Assembly (NCBI RefSeq): GCF_964355755.1
Contig: NC_092671.1
Span: 24,862,070-24,926,069, forward strand
Reading direction: 5' to 3'
Length of the DNA stretch: 64,000 nt
Source of the DNA: Antedon mediterranea
Lineage: Eukaryota; Echinodermata; Crinoidea; Comatulida; Antedonidae
The position numbers and the translations under genes are program-made. Positions 1 through 13,500 of this stretch are shown piece by piece. Under the pieces are notes generated by a model. The model was given only the letters and a program-made list of their open reading frames with translations, was not told where the DNA came from and did no database searches. Numbering within the stretch: position 1 is the stretch's first letter; each line of letters starts with the position of its first letter.

Positions 1-3000
1 GAGTATGATACACGCGTCAATATCATGTTATATTCAGGAACCAAAATGCATTTATTTTTCAGTTGAAAATAGGCGATTCTTTCACAACTCTTAGAAATTT
101 ACAGACACTTAACGCTCGACGTACACTCATTGGATCCGCCACTGCCTAGTCTATAATGATAACGTCTACACAACAGCCCACGAAATTGCAGAATTAAATT
201 TCGACATTCATGGAGCTTACCATGGCAATAATGGTAAACGATCATGTTCTCGGACTATCAGGGTCAAGACGATTGGGCCCATTTTAGACACAAGCAAAAA
301 ACTATCGGCCCAACGTTTATGACTATCGCGCAAAAGAACTACGATTTAATAACATAATTTATTGATATTGCCAACGTTGATTTAATATATAAAAATAAAT
401 TAATAAAAAAACGTCATTTTATATTTTAAGTATATATATTATATCATTATGGAAAAAATCGTTATTCAGGCATTTGCCAAGCGGTCAACAGAGGGCGTAA
501 TTTGTTTACATCGTTCGCGTGGCTAAAAAATGATAATTTTCAGCAATGTTTTAGTCAGATTGTCAAAGGTTTTGCTGTATTGCATCATATCCCTAGCAGT
601 ACTACCCCAAAATCTCTCAGATTCACTATTGCGCTGTGTTGGCATTCCATTGTCTTGTATAAAGGTGTAATATGATCGCAGTTAATCAATAAGCCAAGTC
701 CTGTGTGGTTTGTCCACAATAGTCATCAATGCAGCAAAGCCTATATCGGAGTATGGAAGCGAAAGGGGCTAGGCCTAGTGTGATAAACAAGAACAAGCGA
801 TATTTACGTTAATGGAAACTAATTTCTGCAACGCTGTAGTAAAACATCTATGCTTTTTTAGACATACGATTGGAAGACTATATTTAGGTTTTTTAAAATC
901 AATAACTGCTATAAAATCGCGATAGTATCGCATCATCGCTACCTCAAAACAAAAACAAAATGTCGGAAAACTTTGATAGTTTGACCACATACACACACAC
1001 ATACACTAAAGTGATTAGAAGAGTTCCTTTCCATTGCATACATAGGAACTAAAAACAAATTGTTTTTTCATCTGATATCAAACTTGAACTTTCCCATTTG
1101 GGAATATGTTTTTCTTAATAAAAAAATGTCATATATTGTACAATTAAAAGCATTTAAAAAAATCGGTAAATTATTTCAAACGACAAGAACGCGTTCAGGC
1201 ACGTTTGCTATTGTATTACGAAAAAGGTCGTAAAGACGCGTTTGGCAGACCATTTGGGGGAACCCCGTTTGGACGCGTTTATTCACGTTTGGCATGTTGC
1301 TCCGCCCCATTGAACGTTTGACTGAGCAGCATTATTGTTTGTCATTTTGTACGATTCCTTCATTGAGTATTAAATTTCCAGATAATGGTATACAGTTATT
1401 GTTCTTCACACGCCCGCCGTTTGTCAAGACGTACTTTACATAAAAATTACTTTTTAAAGCTTGGTACTAGGGCCTAGTCTCTAGAGGAGGCCTAGGCCTA
1501 CCATGGAGTAACTCCATGCATGGAGTTATACTCCTTACTGAATTACGGAAAAATATACAACAACAATGCGTACAATATCGCTACAAACGCGATTCCTTGT
1601 TTGTGGGGATTCCCTTGATACAGCCCCACACAGCCCGTAAACAACATTGCAAGAATGTAATAATAATGCGGCCTACACTACCTTGGGTTAGCGAATTATA
1701 AAAAAACAACACCTAGGCACCAACACCAACACCAACACACCAACAAAATATATGCAAGATAAATATATATTCCATGTAAAGATTTAAGATATGCCTTTTA
1801 AATTATTAAAGAAAATGCCCGACTAGAATTTGGATGGAGGGAAAAAAACATGTGAATCGCGGGAACAGTTTAGAGCAGCTAAGAGAGTAGGCCCTATTAC
1901 GTTTCATGTCATGTGACACAAAATCCAGGTACACGTAATTAGCCACCCCTGGTATCGATGTTAAAAAAAAACATGTGAGAGGTTGCGGTAAACAGAGAGT
2001 ATCGTGTTTCATGCCATGTGACAAAAAAAAATTAGGTATGTATTAATTACGGTCTTCTGTCGGCACTCTTTTTGAGCGACCGACTGAACGTTCTGATACT
2101 ATATTTAGAATGAAAATTGTTGACAATCTTTTTTTGTCGGGATCGTTTCTGGATCGACTGGACGTTCGCTATATTATTTTTATAAGTTGGCCTAGTCATT
2201 TTGTTGGATCGTGTCTCTACGTTCGTTTACATCTTGGGAAATTTATTTAATGGCTGGAAATTATAACGCATAGGAAACTGAGATACATGCGCCTAAAATT
2301 TCGTGCACCCTGTTTAATGTGTTTACACACACAGCAGGGATTCCATTAACAATAAGTCTAAGGCCATGCATCTGTACTGTTACTAACTTTGAATCAATTT
2401 TTGTACTTTTTTCAGTCAGTATATGTACATTAAATTCCCTATAATATTTAGTTAATTAAAATAGCTTTTGAATGAAAAAAATCGGTGCCGTATTAAGCAT
2501 TTTACGAATAAGGGACGTTTTTTTGTATCAAGCTTTAAAAACACAGGCTGTTCCACCTTAGTTGCCAATTCCCTCTGCTATTTGTTTACCTTTGGTTTGT
2601 TCCATTAGTGAGTGAATCATAAAATGTGCTAGTATTAATCTAAAAGTGCTTTGATTAGTATTAATGTCCTTGGAAATAAATAAAAGCATAAAAGTGTGTG
2701 CGTTATATTAAATTTAAAATAAAAGAAGAAGTAAAACCCATACAATATTATTTAATAAAAATGTAGAATATATGTGGCTTCCTATTACATAATGGAATGA
2801 TCCAACAGAAATCGCCCAAAACATGTGTGTGCTCATCATGGAGGAGGAAATCCGTGGTGTACATGTGTGATTGCATGGACATTATGATTTTCAATCAACA
2901 TTGTTTGTTGTTATATAGAATCTCATTCACCAAAAGGAATTTTAGGCTACGATTGTTTTAACGCACCATAATAAATTTAAAATGGTGTTTAGTTACAGAG

Positions 3001-4445
3001 GCTAGGCCCAAGTCTGGGATTCAGTAAAGTATAGTTAATTCGATGGCTTTTTAGCTAGCTAGGAATAACCTAAATCGACCACAATCAATATGCCGGCCGG
3101 CCTAGTAAAAAGTAACTAGCTGGGCCTAGAACTAAATATGGTACATTCCTTGTGAAAATAAGCTAGCTATTGCATTATTTTAATAACCTACTCAGGCTAG
3201 TATATCAACTCCCTGGCTGGTATGGTATAGTATAATAAATATATATAGTATAGTATAAGCTTAATACGGTCGAATGGAAAAACAGTAAGTGAATAAGGTG
3301 CATATCATCGTTGCAAGGTTAGGGGGTGCAAACAAAACATTCAACAGCCCGATAAATGAGTGAAAAACAACCGGCTAAAATCGTAACTCTGTAAATACTG
3401 CATCAATTTTATCCATTCAAAAACTAGATTAATGTGCCTCTTGCTAAAAAAAAATGTTTTTAACGATGCAATCGTGTTCTGATAATGTTCATGTAAAATT
3501 AATTATGTATAGCCAGAATTGCTTATCTAAGAGATTATCATAGCGTTTCCCATGGTTCAAACACCGTACTGTTAAAATAGATTTCTTTCAGATTACCGAC
3601 GATTTTTTAACTTTTATCTGAAATATAAATTGATATATCTAGTATTTAGTAACGGTAAATAGCGCGATATTAATACTGTCATAATAATATGAAGATACGA
3701 TTTAGTGATGCTTATAAACGATTGATTCGTGTAAACGTGATTTGGCGCCAAGTAGCTAGCGAGATAGAAGGTAATGCAAAGCGACGATTTGCTGTCACTC
3801 GCTAGCTAAATTGCGGTTATTTTTACAATTTGTGAACTGCCGATCGGTTATATAATCATTGCGCTACAAATACAGCATTGTACATTTTATTTCACTTTAA
3901 AATCTACGAAAACCGTTTGTTTATGCTTCACCATATTATTAATATTAGACGTTGTTTTAGCTTCACCGTATACGGCCTGTCCAATTATACCGTGATGTTT
4001 GCCGCGAAAGGGGGTTCCCCGATTAGTTTGCAAGAGTCCGAGATAATAGAAAACGCGACTCTGTGACAAAAACGTGTTCGAACGTCGATGTTTTGTTTGA
4101 ACTGGCGAGACAAAGGGAAGCCGTTTGCGTGACACAAACGCGCTACAACGCTCCGGCTCCGTTTGGTAAGGCGTGTCAGGAACGTGGTCCTACTCATGAA
4201 TATTCAATTAGATGCACTAATTAGAACGGTTGATTGTCAAACACGTTTCAACGACGGTCAAAATCGAAACGTGTTCTTGTCGTTTGAAATAATTTACCGA
4301 AGGCGCCTAATTGGTCAATACAGTATACAATCTTATAACCACTTTTTTATTATTTATGAATGAACTTGCAATTTAGTACTACTGTACAGTATTATATATA
4401 ACAATCGGGAATTGTAATTAAGTGTTTTTACTGTAGAGTACTTAC
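1..4445. other. PITRM1 downstream intron or flank, no exon recognised
   Basis: After the exon-10 donor (minus strand, below 4446) PITRM1 should continue with a strand conserved after 'NVG', but no such exon could be read here on the minus strand. The stretch holds a putative inverted-repeat element (1163-4300), an imperfect palindrome at 1504-1533, scattered TAGGCCTAG-type short motifs and A/T-rich filler. Around 540-700 the minus strand gives a short open stretch ending at a TAG. It might be a decayed transposase fragment, but I could not assign it. Confidence 0.5.
1163..4300. mobile_element. Putative non-autonomous DNA transposon with 28-bp terminal inverted repeats
   Basis: The stretch at 1163-1190 (starts TCGGTAAATTATTTCAAACG) is the reverse complement of 4273-4300, with 28 bases matching. 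Both ends continue into related CG-rich motifs of the ACGCGTTTGG/CACGTTTG kind, including a GGGGGAACCCC-like box (near 1254 and 4011), as expected of subterminal transposase-binding repeats. No clean target duplication was seen and no transposase ORF is present; the ORFs inside are short and unrelated. It sits in or just downstream of the PITRM1 transcription unit. It could also be two separate solo ends of one family. Confidence 0.45.
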
Positions 4446-4574
4446 CCAACATTAGGTGCATAATCTGAACCTATATTTGCTTCAATTAGGGCTTTATAGA
4501 AAGGAGATGTAGGCCCAGACACAAGCAGTGAACCAAGTACACTTGCAGTAAATGACTCAAATGGATCTGTAATA
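4446..4574 (-). CDS. PITRM1: PITRM1 coding exon 10
   Basis: The exon encodes '[20 protein letters not shown]' and then a stretch ending 'SDYAPNVG'. This matches the PITRM1 segment with the SGP(N/T)SPFYKALIE core. It enters with one base (AG|T gives Ser) and leaves at phase 2 before GTAAGT. The acceptor TTGATAG is a little weak in pyrimidines. This is the last exon I could recognise in the window. Confidence 0.88.
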
Positions 4575-7500
4575 CTATCAATAATAAAGCATTTGGTAAA
4601 TTAATAAATAAAAGTTAAAACAATTTATCTGTAATCATATAAATAATTTGAAAATTGTATAAATCAAAATTAAAACAATTTAACTGTATTTAAGCATGTA
4701 GCACCTCATTAACTTTGTGTAACTTTATAAATAAAACGTATAGCACCCTAAAAAATAATTTGTAAATTTATATTTAACTATAAATAAAAGTTAAAACTAG
4801 TTAACTTAAACGTATACAGTAGCAAATAATTTGTAAATTTGAAACTGATTTGCTCAATGATTTACTCTATGGAAGTTGGGAGGTCCACATGCCCTGATGC
4901 GGAAGAAGCAAAAAAAAAGTGCATGTGTATTAATGATGATTATGACAAAATGGTAAATATTTTCTGACTTTGTTCGATTCACATTTCACCGTCCCACAAA
5001 TTCAAATGATTAATTTAGACCTTTGCTTAATTATGTTTTAAAAGAATATTCTCACCTTGCCAACAGGTAGCTAACACTAATAGTTGTTTGTTTGTTTGGA
5101 TCAGCAGCCATTGGGTCTACAGCACAATACACTTCTGCTTCTCTCTACACAAAATAAATATACCGTAATGTTAAGTCTGTAAGGAATTATAAGAAAATTA
5201 AAATGGTTATTATTGTGAAAAGTCCAAATAACCATAGAAAAGTACTTTGAGAGATTCAGAACTGAGGTATGTTTCTTTAATTAATGTTATGATAATTTAA
5301 ACTACTACGGAGTAGCTTTGAGTAGGGGAGGTATATTTACAGGGGTTATTAAAAGAATTAGTGTGAGGGGGTTTGGTGCAGTGTGTTGGACGTTGGACTA
5401 CTTATAGCGAGATTGGGTGCCCGAATCCTACGCTCATTGCATTGCTTGTATAATTAGGCACACTTTACTTACGTTTACCTCTCTCCACCCAAGTGCACCA
5501 ATGGGTAAAAAACACAATTTCCACTGATTACTGATTATGTACAGCGCTTAAAAGTTTCACAATAGGCACCTAAATCCAGGATATTACTTTTATTGTTAAA
5601 AGGCCGCTACATCAAGAGGATGATGAAAACAATAAGAACCGAATGAAGAGGATGTAACTGGTCACAAACTCATAATATGAAGAAATGATGACTATTTAAT
5701 TTAAGATACTATATTCAAAACTGCTTACTTTGTATGAGATATATTTGATGGTAGAATTAATTACTTAGAATGAGTAAGTTTTTATAAATCTTACTGGTTC
5801 TGTCCATCGTGGCTCATCGGGAACGGTTGTGTCTGGTTGAATCTTTCCAAATCTACTTAGAACTTGTTCATTTATCTGTCGTAGATTATCTTCTAGTGGC
5901 AGATCACCATATGTATAAAATCTAAAATAAAAATAAATAAATATTTTGATACCATTTGTGTTATGTCACGATGTCAATTTTAATGCACTAGTATTCACAA
6001 AGATACTCCCTAAAAACTTGAGTTCAGTCGAGTTGAGTTCCTTGTCAACATAAGCGCACCAAGCTTATTGTAATATGGCAGCCACATAAAGTAGCATCTA
6101 CAATAATTATGGAAAATAATTAAGATTAACAAAATCAGTCTTTCAATAGGCCATTTGTCATATTATTTATGTTGAGATTCTCTGTGTTTAGAGAAGGATG
6201 CTTTAGACCAGGTCCGCCTTATATTATTAGCCAATCAAAATCGTATAATTTTTGGAGGGAAAATGTTATCCTCCTCTGAAGCCTAAAATTTGCATATCCA
6301 GTATAAAAGTAGAATGTAATAGATACTAGGGGAGAAGAGAGAATAAGATCAGAGTAGATAAACGGAAAGATGATAAAGAAAATATTAAGGCTTGACTGGT
6401 AGTGGTAGAAAGATGTATTAATCGAGTTACAAGGAATAAAAGTTCTAGTTGAGTTAATTATACTTTTTGTATGAGTTATCATTCAGTGACAGTGTACGTC
6501 GCGTGGAGTTATATATACGCCTGAGAAAGCTCGGAACCAACTAACTAAAATAAATTCACTACACCATTTCTCAGTATAATAAAGTTATACACTTCCATAA
6601 AAAAAAACAATCCAGGATATTGATTTCTCTATAGTATTGATAAATTTTCCGTTTGATATAAAAAAAACAGTTAATTTTAACCCAAAACCCATTGTCTGAC
6701 AGACAATTTGAGTATATTTTCCATAAATCTTTTTTTTTAACAGGAAAATCATTATTGGTCAAAGTAAAAACTATTTTTCAGGTGGTAAATATATCCTACT
6801 CTCCTGTTTTGCACTGTTTTAGAGTTGTTGATTTGGAACAGCATTTTTCTTTTAGAATACATTTTTTGGACAGTTTATACCACATTACATGTGTGAAAAA
6901 AGTAGGCTGTAAATAGTTTTTGTTTGACTCTTTACTACATATGAATGCATCCATTCATTTAAATGGTGATAGTTTATTGGCTGTAGAAACTGTGTCACTA
7001 ACATGAACCAAAAAGGTAATGAAAGTGCATACGAACAAAACAACATTACGTAGCAAGATTACATTACTAGAGTACATTAGACTTTGAGAGTAATCTTAGA
7101 CAATATTTTCATTTCAACGCATTCATCCTATTTATAATGCACACCCAATTCGGAAAAAATAACTGCTTATGAAATGAGTTACATAGAATATATTTGAATT
7201 TTCACTTGATTGTACAGTACTGGAAATTCTAGATTAGTCGCGAGTGCCTGTGTCTCTAAACTTAAGCATAACCGCTTATAATGAAATGGTTGAGCAATTA
7301 GGGCTTTAAAAATCTGTGTAGATTCAGGGTCAGTAGTAATAGTGATTTTTAGATTTGAATGAACGTGAACAAGTGTGTAGCTTAGGCCTAGCGTAGATCC
7401 TTAATTTTCTGTACGAAGACTGGCATCCTAGTGATAAAACCCAGGCCATAACCTGTATTATTAAAAGCTTTATTTAAAATAATTTTAAAAAATCAATAAT

Positions 7501-10500
7501 TCAGTTTCCAAATATAATTTTACTGAAATTCACTTTTTACTACATTCTCAGAAAATGACAGCGAGATCATTTTCTACCATGATTTTGGTCAATTTTTTCA
7601 GTGTTATGACATCATACATCCACTCGTACTCCTGTCAGAGAGTGAACACTGAAATGCCACTGAACAAGTGCTCGAATTTGCCAGTCGACGTGCCCGTCGC
7701 CTATCGCATGTGCATATCCAAAAAATGACGTAATAGGGTAGCAGTCGACATAGTCGACGTGAAAATGTAAAAGTCCCTAATGTAGACATGCTGTTGTACT
7801 AGCCATAGAAGCCATGGTGGTCAACCTTTGGACACAATCAGTGTAGTTAATATGCCACTTGATAACCGACAATAGCTCTTGTATTTTAAATAAGATACAT
7901 GTATGATATAATGAATGAACAGATTATTAGGTTAAGTACAGTAGGCACTTGGGAATATACATTTCCTCATACAAGTTAAAAAATCTTGTATTTTATTATG
8001 CCAATAAAAAGATATACAGTACTGTAAATGTATATTTTTGTTTTCTTGGAAGAATATTATTCATTTTCAACTACTCTATTACTCATTATCAGTTACGCGA
8101 CATGGCGCTTTCTACCACATCTTGCCATCTCCCTCTGTCATGGGGAGGATGATTTTTTCTGTATCATTTTCAATTCCCTTTTTTTAGTGTCATAATCTAT
8201 GAAGATTTTAGTCTTATCCTCTTGATCTTCTTTTTGTTTAAAGATATATTTTCCCCCAAAACATGAAAAATGATTTTGAATAGGCTATTTTGTATTTTTA
8301 AGGTTAATCACTTCTGCAGAAAAAAAAAGTTTTTCAATTATAAAAAAACAAAATATAAATTCAACAAAAAACCTAGTATATTGGCTGGCAGCCAATTTGA
8401 CTATTTTTTACTTTAAATTACAGTTTTTCAGCCCCTTCTTTTGTAATATATATATATATATATTATGCACCCATTTACATACCATTTTACAGGAAAAGGG
8501 GGTACAAATCAACATTAAAAATCGTTAAATCTTCATTTTTGTTAACGTTACGATCGGTAAAACTGACTGACCAATCAAATAGTTCATAAATTACGTCATC
8601 ATAGGTTGTGAAAAAATATGTACGCGCTGACAATTCTTGAATTTTTACAATGTTTTTTAACTTTTTTGTGCTCTTTTAAAGTCTGATATTTCAAAATAAC
8701 AAGTGTAAGTAAACTAAATTATAATATAAAAACAATTTAATTTAATGTTTGTCTTTAGTGTAAGCCTAGATTAAGATATCAGTGAAAACATGTCCTAGGC
8801 TGAGTTGAATGTTTGTCTTTAGTGTAAGCTTAAATTAAGATATCAGGGGAAAACACGTCCTAGGCCGGCTGGGTTGAAGCATCAAAACCCTTAACTTTTC
8901 CAATTTTCACATGGGCCCGCTGCGTTGCAAAACTTCACGTCCATGTGTCGCAGCAACGTCGAAAGAACCAAGAAACCATTAACGATCGTGTAAAAAATGT
9001 GTACAAATTTGCGGTCCGGCTCGATCATCATTATTTATTTTCAACTTTAACGATTTGAAAATGTAATGCAACTAGTCGTAACGCTTCTTCGGTGGGAAAA
9101 CAGGCTTTAGGCTATTGCCACAAAAAAAAACAGTTCCGTGTATTAAATATGTTCTATAAAACATACTATATTCAGATAATTATATGACAAGAATCGACTG
9201 GCCAAAACGCCTCAGATGCTATCTACGGGCATCTAGAAAAACCAGCCTTGACGATTCTTTTCCTATATCGGCCCCCTCTTTATCAAAATCCTAGATCCGC
9301 CCCTGCTTGATATATGTCTACTACTATTTAATTTAATTTTATTTGATTTTTAAAAAGGGAAGAATCAAACTACAGAACGCATGAAAATGGACAAGAAAAA
9401 AACCAGACAAGGCAACTGGGGTTGGTAAAGGAAAGACAAACATTGAATTTTATAGTTACATTTCATTCCTGATAAGTCACAACAAATGTGGAAGTTTAAA
9501 AGTTTGTTGTTTGGGGGTTTTTTTTGGCAATTCTTTTAAACATAGAAAAGTCTTAAATTATATTGCCTATCAAATTGAACATTGTCTCATGGGTCAATAT
9601 ACACAGAGGATTGGGAATTAAAAGTTACAACTTTATTTGCATACTTCCGACGTATATGATGGCCTATTTCATAAATGATGGACCTTCACATTACTTCATT
9701 TATTTTGTTTCATTTGTGTTTAATTGCTTTTGACATTGTTAGTTTATAGTCAACGATTTGTATGAATTTATGTGCTATGGGAAAAACTTGTTTATTAATT
9801 TTAAGGTACATTAAAAAATAATTAATAATGTAGAACTGTAAACCAACTTTCTCTTTTGTCATTTTTAATACATTTTACTTTTCATACAATATCAAATTAT
9901 AAATTTTAATAACACATTCTAATTTTAGTGTGGGACAACTTATGTTTTTGTGGCAAAACTAAAAATAAAATTGGCTTATTTAACAAAAACAAAAAAACCC
10001 ACAAATATCAAGTATATTAGTTTTAAGAAATATTTTTTTTAACGTAAAGGTACATTAATTGAATATGAATTATATAAAGTATGATCTGAACAGAAACCCC
10101 TATTAATGAAATAGATCCGACAGCAACTAGGATAAATGAAGTCTCTATCCAAATTTTCACAGTTTCGGTGGACTTTTAGAAGCCAAACAATTTGGAAAAC
10201 TTAAACCTGGCTGGGACAGGGCTTTTAGGACACTTGCCTGTTTTAGAGTATTGTTATTAAGGTTATTTTAAAGACATGTAAAGGTGCTTTAATGTAAATT
10301 AATTTGTCAGTATCTTTTCTTTTTTAGAAACACTAAATACCCCAGTGGCAAATAATTGGGGGATGGGCAACTCAAACGCAAACCCAATCCAAATACAGAG
10401 CTCTGTGAACGATCAAGAAAAGAACAGAATCAAAATGTGACTTTACCGGTGGAAAAGGTACGATCATTTCTGATTGCTATCACTCTACATTGGAGTGTCA

Positions 10501-13500
10501 TTTCCGGTGCCATCTAGGGATGTTATTTAACAAACCATCAAACAACCTGATAACTTACATAAAACTCATAAGTATAGAAATAAAATACCAGTTTGTAATT
10601 TTTCAAGTCAAACTACAATAAAATATCAATTAAACAGGAATTGAAATAAAATAAAGTAAACGACTCCTCATTTTTTCATGACAACCCCCATTGAGACATT
10701 CTATTCAACTTAAATATGACATTATACACTCAGTTAAATAAACAATTTAATTTAAAGTGCCTTGGCCACTTGGATCAATAATACCTCTAGGAAAAATTGA
10801 TTGAAATTTATGAATACAATTTGTACTCTAAACACATTTTAATGACTAATACATTTTAATATAGATCTATTTAATGAGTACATTTTCTGATAATAGTTAA
10901 AAAGATTTAATTTTCAACCATAATTTATTTGTGAATAAAATAAAATACACTAAAAATGCATTTTAATGACTGAAGTTTAACTTTCATTAATTACCTAACT
11001 ACTTTGTATATAATTTTAATGAAACAGGTAGGAAGGGAAATTGATTTTTTAATCAATTTGGATGGCAAATATTTAACTTTAAATAATTAACTATAATGTT
11101 TTAAGATTCTTAATGTAGATAGTATTAGTAGTGTACTATACCTGGAAGATATAATTATTTATCAATAACATTGTACTCAACAAGCATCTAAAAAAATACA
11201 CTAATGTGTATAGTTTAATGAAATGGTAGAAAGGGAAAATTGATTTATTAATGAATTATACCTTGTATAATTGTATCTTTGAATAATAACTATAATGTTT
11301 TAAGATTCTATGTAGATAATACAGTACAGTAGTACATATAATTGATTTACTTATAAATAACTTTGTACTCAACAAGCATCTTTTGTTAACCAAGTTTATT
11401 TATTACTTATTGTAAGAAAATAAAATATTTGAATTTGCTCACCAATAAACTCTAAAATTATTGTCTTAACAACTTAATATTCTGTACTTAATATTCTGTA
11501 TGTTATAAAAATAATAAATGTTTATGAGTTGAATGGGGAGAATATTTTCATGATTGAGATCACTGGGGTCACATGCTTTAACTTTAACAGCTAAAATACA
11601 ATTATGAACTTTATCCTTTATTGTTGACAAACTAACAATTGGTCAGATTTTTTGCCCTACTCTGACATAATGTGTACTTCATATTAAGTACATTGAGAAT
11701 ACTTGCAAAAAAATATGCAATTAATACTTGGTTGGGACTCAAACCCATGACATCCAGACCTCCTGGTGTTCATACCTCTAGACCAGCGAGTGGTGGCTAG
11801 GGGTGAGATTCGAGCCCAAGTAAGCAGCGGGTACTGGACCAAGTATTCTCAATGTACAATAGTATAAAGTACAAATTACGTCAGAATAGGGCAAACATCT
11901 GACCATTTATTCACCCTGATGCAAAGCTACTCACAGTAGTTACAAACAATTACAAACTAATAATTAATAAAGAAAAGAAGATAAAAGCACATTAAAATGG
12001 TCAAACAGCCATGGTGATAGGAGTTGCACCCTTTAACCCTCATGGACCTAGGCACTATTGGCTTATTAATCATATTCATTTTTAATGAAGCAATATTATA
12101 TGTGTCAAAATGAGCTGCTTGCTTGACTGCACAAGTATTGATACATTACAAACCTGATTACCAACTTCTAATGAGTTTGAAGTACTAAAACCGGTCATTC
12201 ATCAGTTCTTCCAGTCCTTCTCCTCCTACTTTCTTACAACCCACTTTACAATGAAATAAGTTCGAAAATATGTCATTGTCATAACTACACACATAGCATT
12301 GACTTTATTCATACAATTCATTATTTTTGTTGGAGACAGCAATTACAATTACAGGTGTGAAAATGATGTCATGAACTCACGCTGGTTGGCTCAGTGCACA
12401 ACTATTGATATACTATCATTACAAGAGGTCAAATGCTAATACCCTGTTTCTTAACCTTGAGACCATCTATTTAAAGGACCCTTTATAACGGAACAATCTT
12501 TAAAGGACAACTTGACCGAGGACCATATTTTTACACTGTATTAGGGATGTACATATGCTTTCCGAACAATCACGAGATTAAGGATATCGCCGCATGCGCT
12601 TGCGTACAGCCTCGCCATAAATTGCTGTGACGTCACAGGTGCATCGCAAAATCTACTTAATCAGTCCAGATAAGCAAAAGAAATTTATTTTTTTTTACGA
12701 TTTATTTACAAAGTGTGTTTACTAGAAATTTTCGCGATTTGCCAGAGAAAACTCATGATGTAAATTTTGCGATGCACATGTGACGTCACAGCAATTTAAG
12801 GCGACGGCTGTGCGGCGATATTATCAATCTCGCGATGATTCTGAAATCATATGTACATCCCTAATACGTTGTTAAAATATGGTTGTGAAACAAATAATAT
12901 GAAAGACACGAAGAAATCAATTGATTGAAAGGTATGAATTTTAGCCAGCAGGACACAGCTCAATTCATCACATTTGATAGAAAAATATACAAATCCAAAA
13001 AATTGATATCATAAGAGGGCATTGAAGACCCCTTTACCTAATTAAAACATTTATGATAAAAAAATACTGTATATTTTAATTCACTACAGGTAGCAGAATT
13101 AAAGTACTACGGCCCAATTGAGGACAAAAGGAAATAGAGAAACAATGCGGAAATACATACTAAAACTAGTTATCATTTAAATGTGAATCATTATCCTAGA
13201 TGTATAGTTAAACTCAGTTTGTAAACTACCCAGTGAACCTTCTTCACAAACATATAATACATTTAATCAGTCAATCTGAATCCTATAGATAAGATAAAAA
13301 TTATACTTGCTACCCCCTGGAATATAGACATGGGCATGGGATTTAGGCCTAGTACTAACAATGATCATGACATCTGTTTTTGGTTTATTAGTTTAACTAT
13401 ACTGTCGATTAATCACTACTGTGTAACCATAGCAACAGACGCGCCAAGTGAGTCACTGGGTATATATGATCTCGGGGATATTGTGTTTAAATTCTTCAAT

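Noticed and set aside
540-710. Minus-strand open stretch that looks faintly like a transposase end
   Set aside because: It is short, with no recognisable catalytic motif and no element borders around it.
3878-4363. Cluster of 60-80-codon ORFs on both strands near 4.1 kb
   Set aside because: They lie in the CG-rich subterminal region of an inverted-repeat element and overlap each other in incompatible frames.
9227-9305. Possible hAT-type terminus AGATCCGCCCCTG
   Set aside because: Only one end was found, so no element can be bounded; a similar tip-like GGATCCGCCACTGCC near 132-146 is also solitary.
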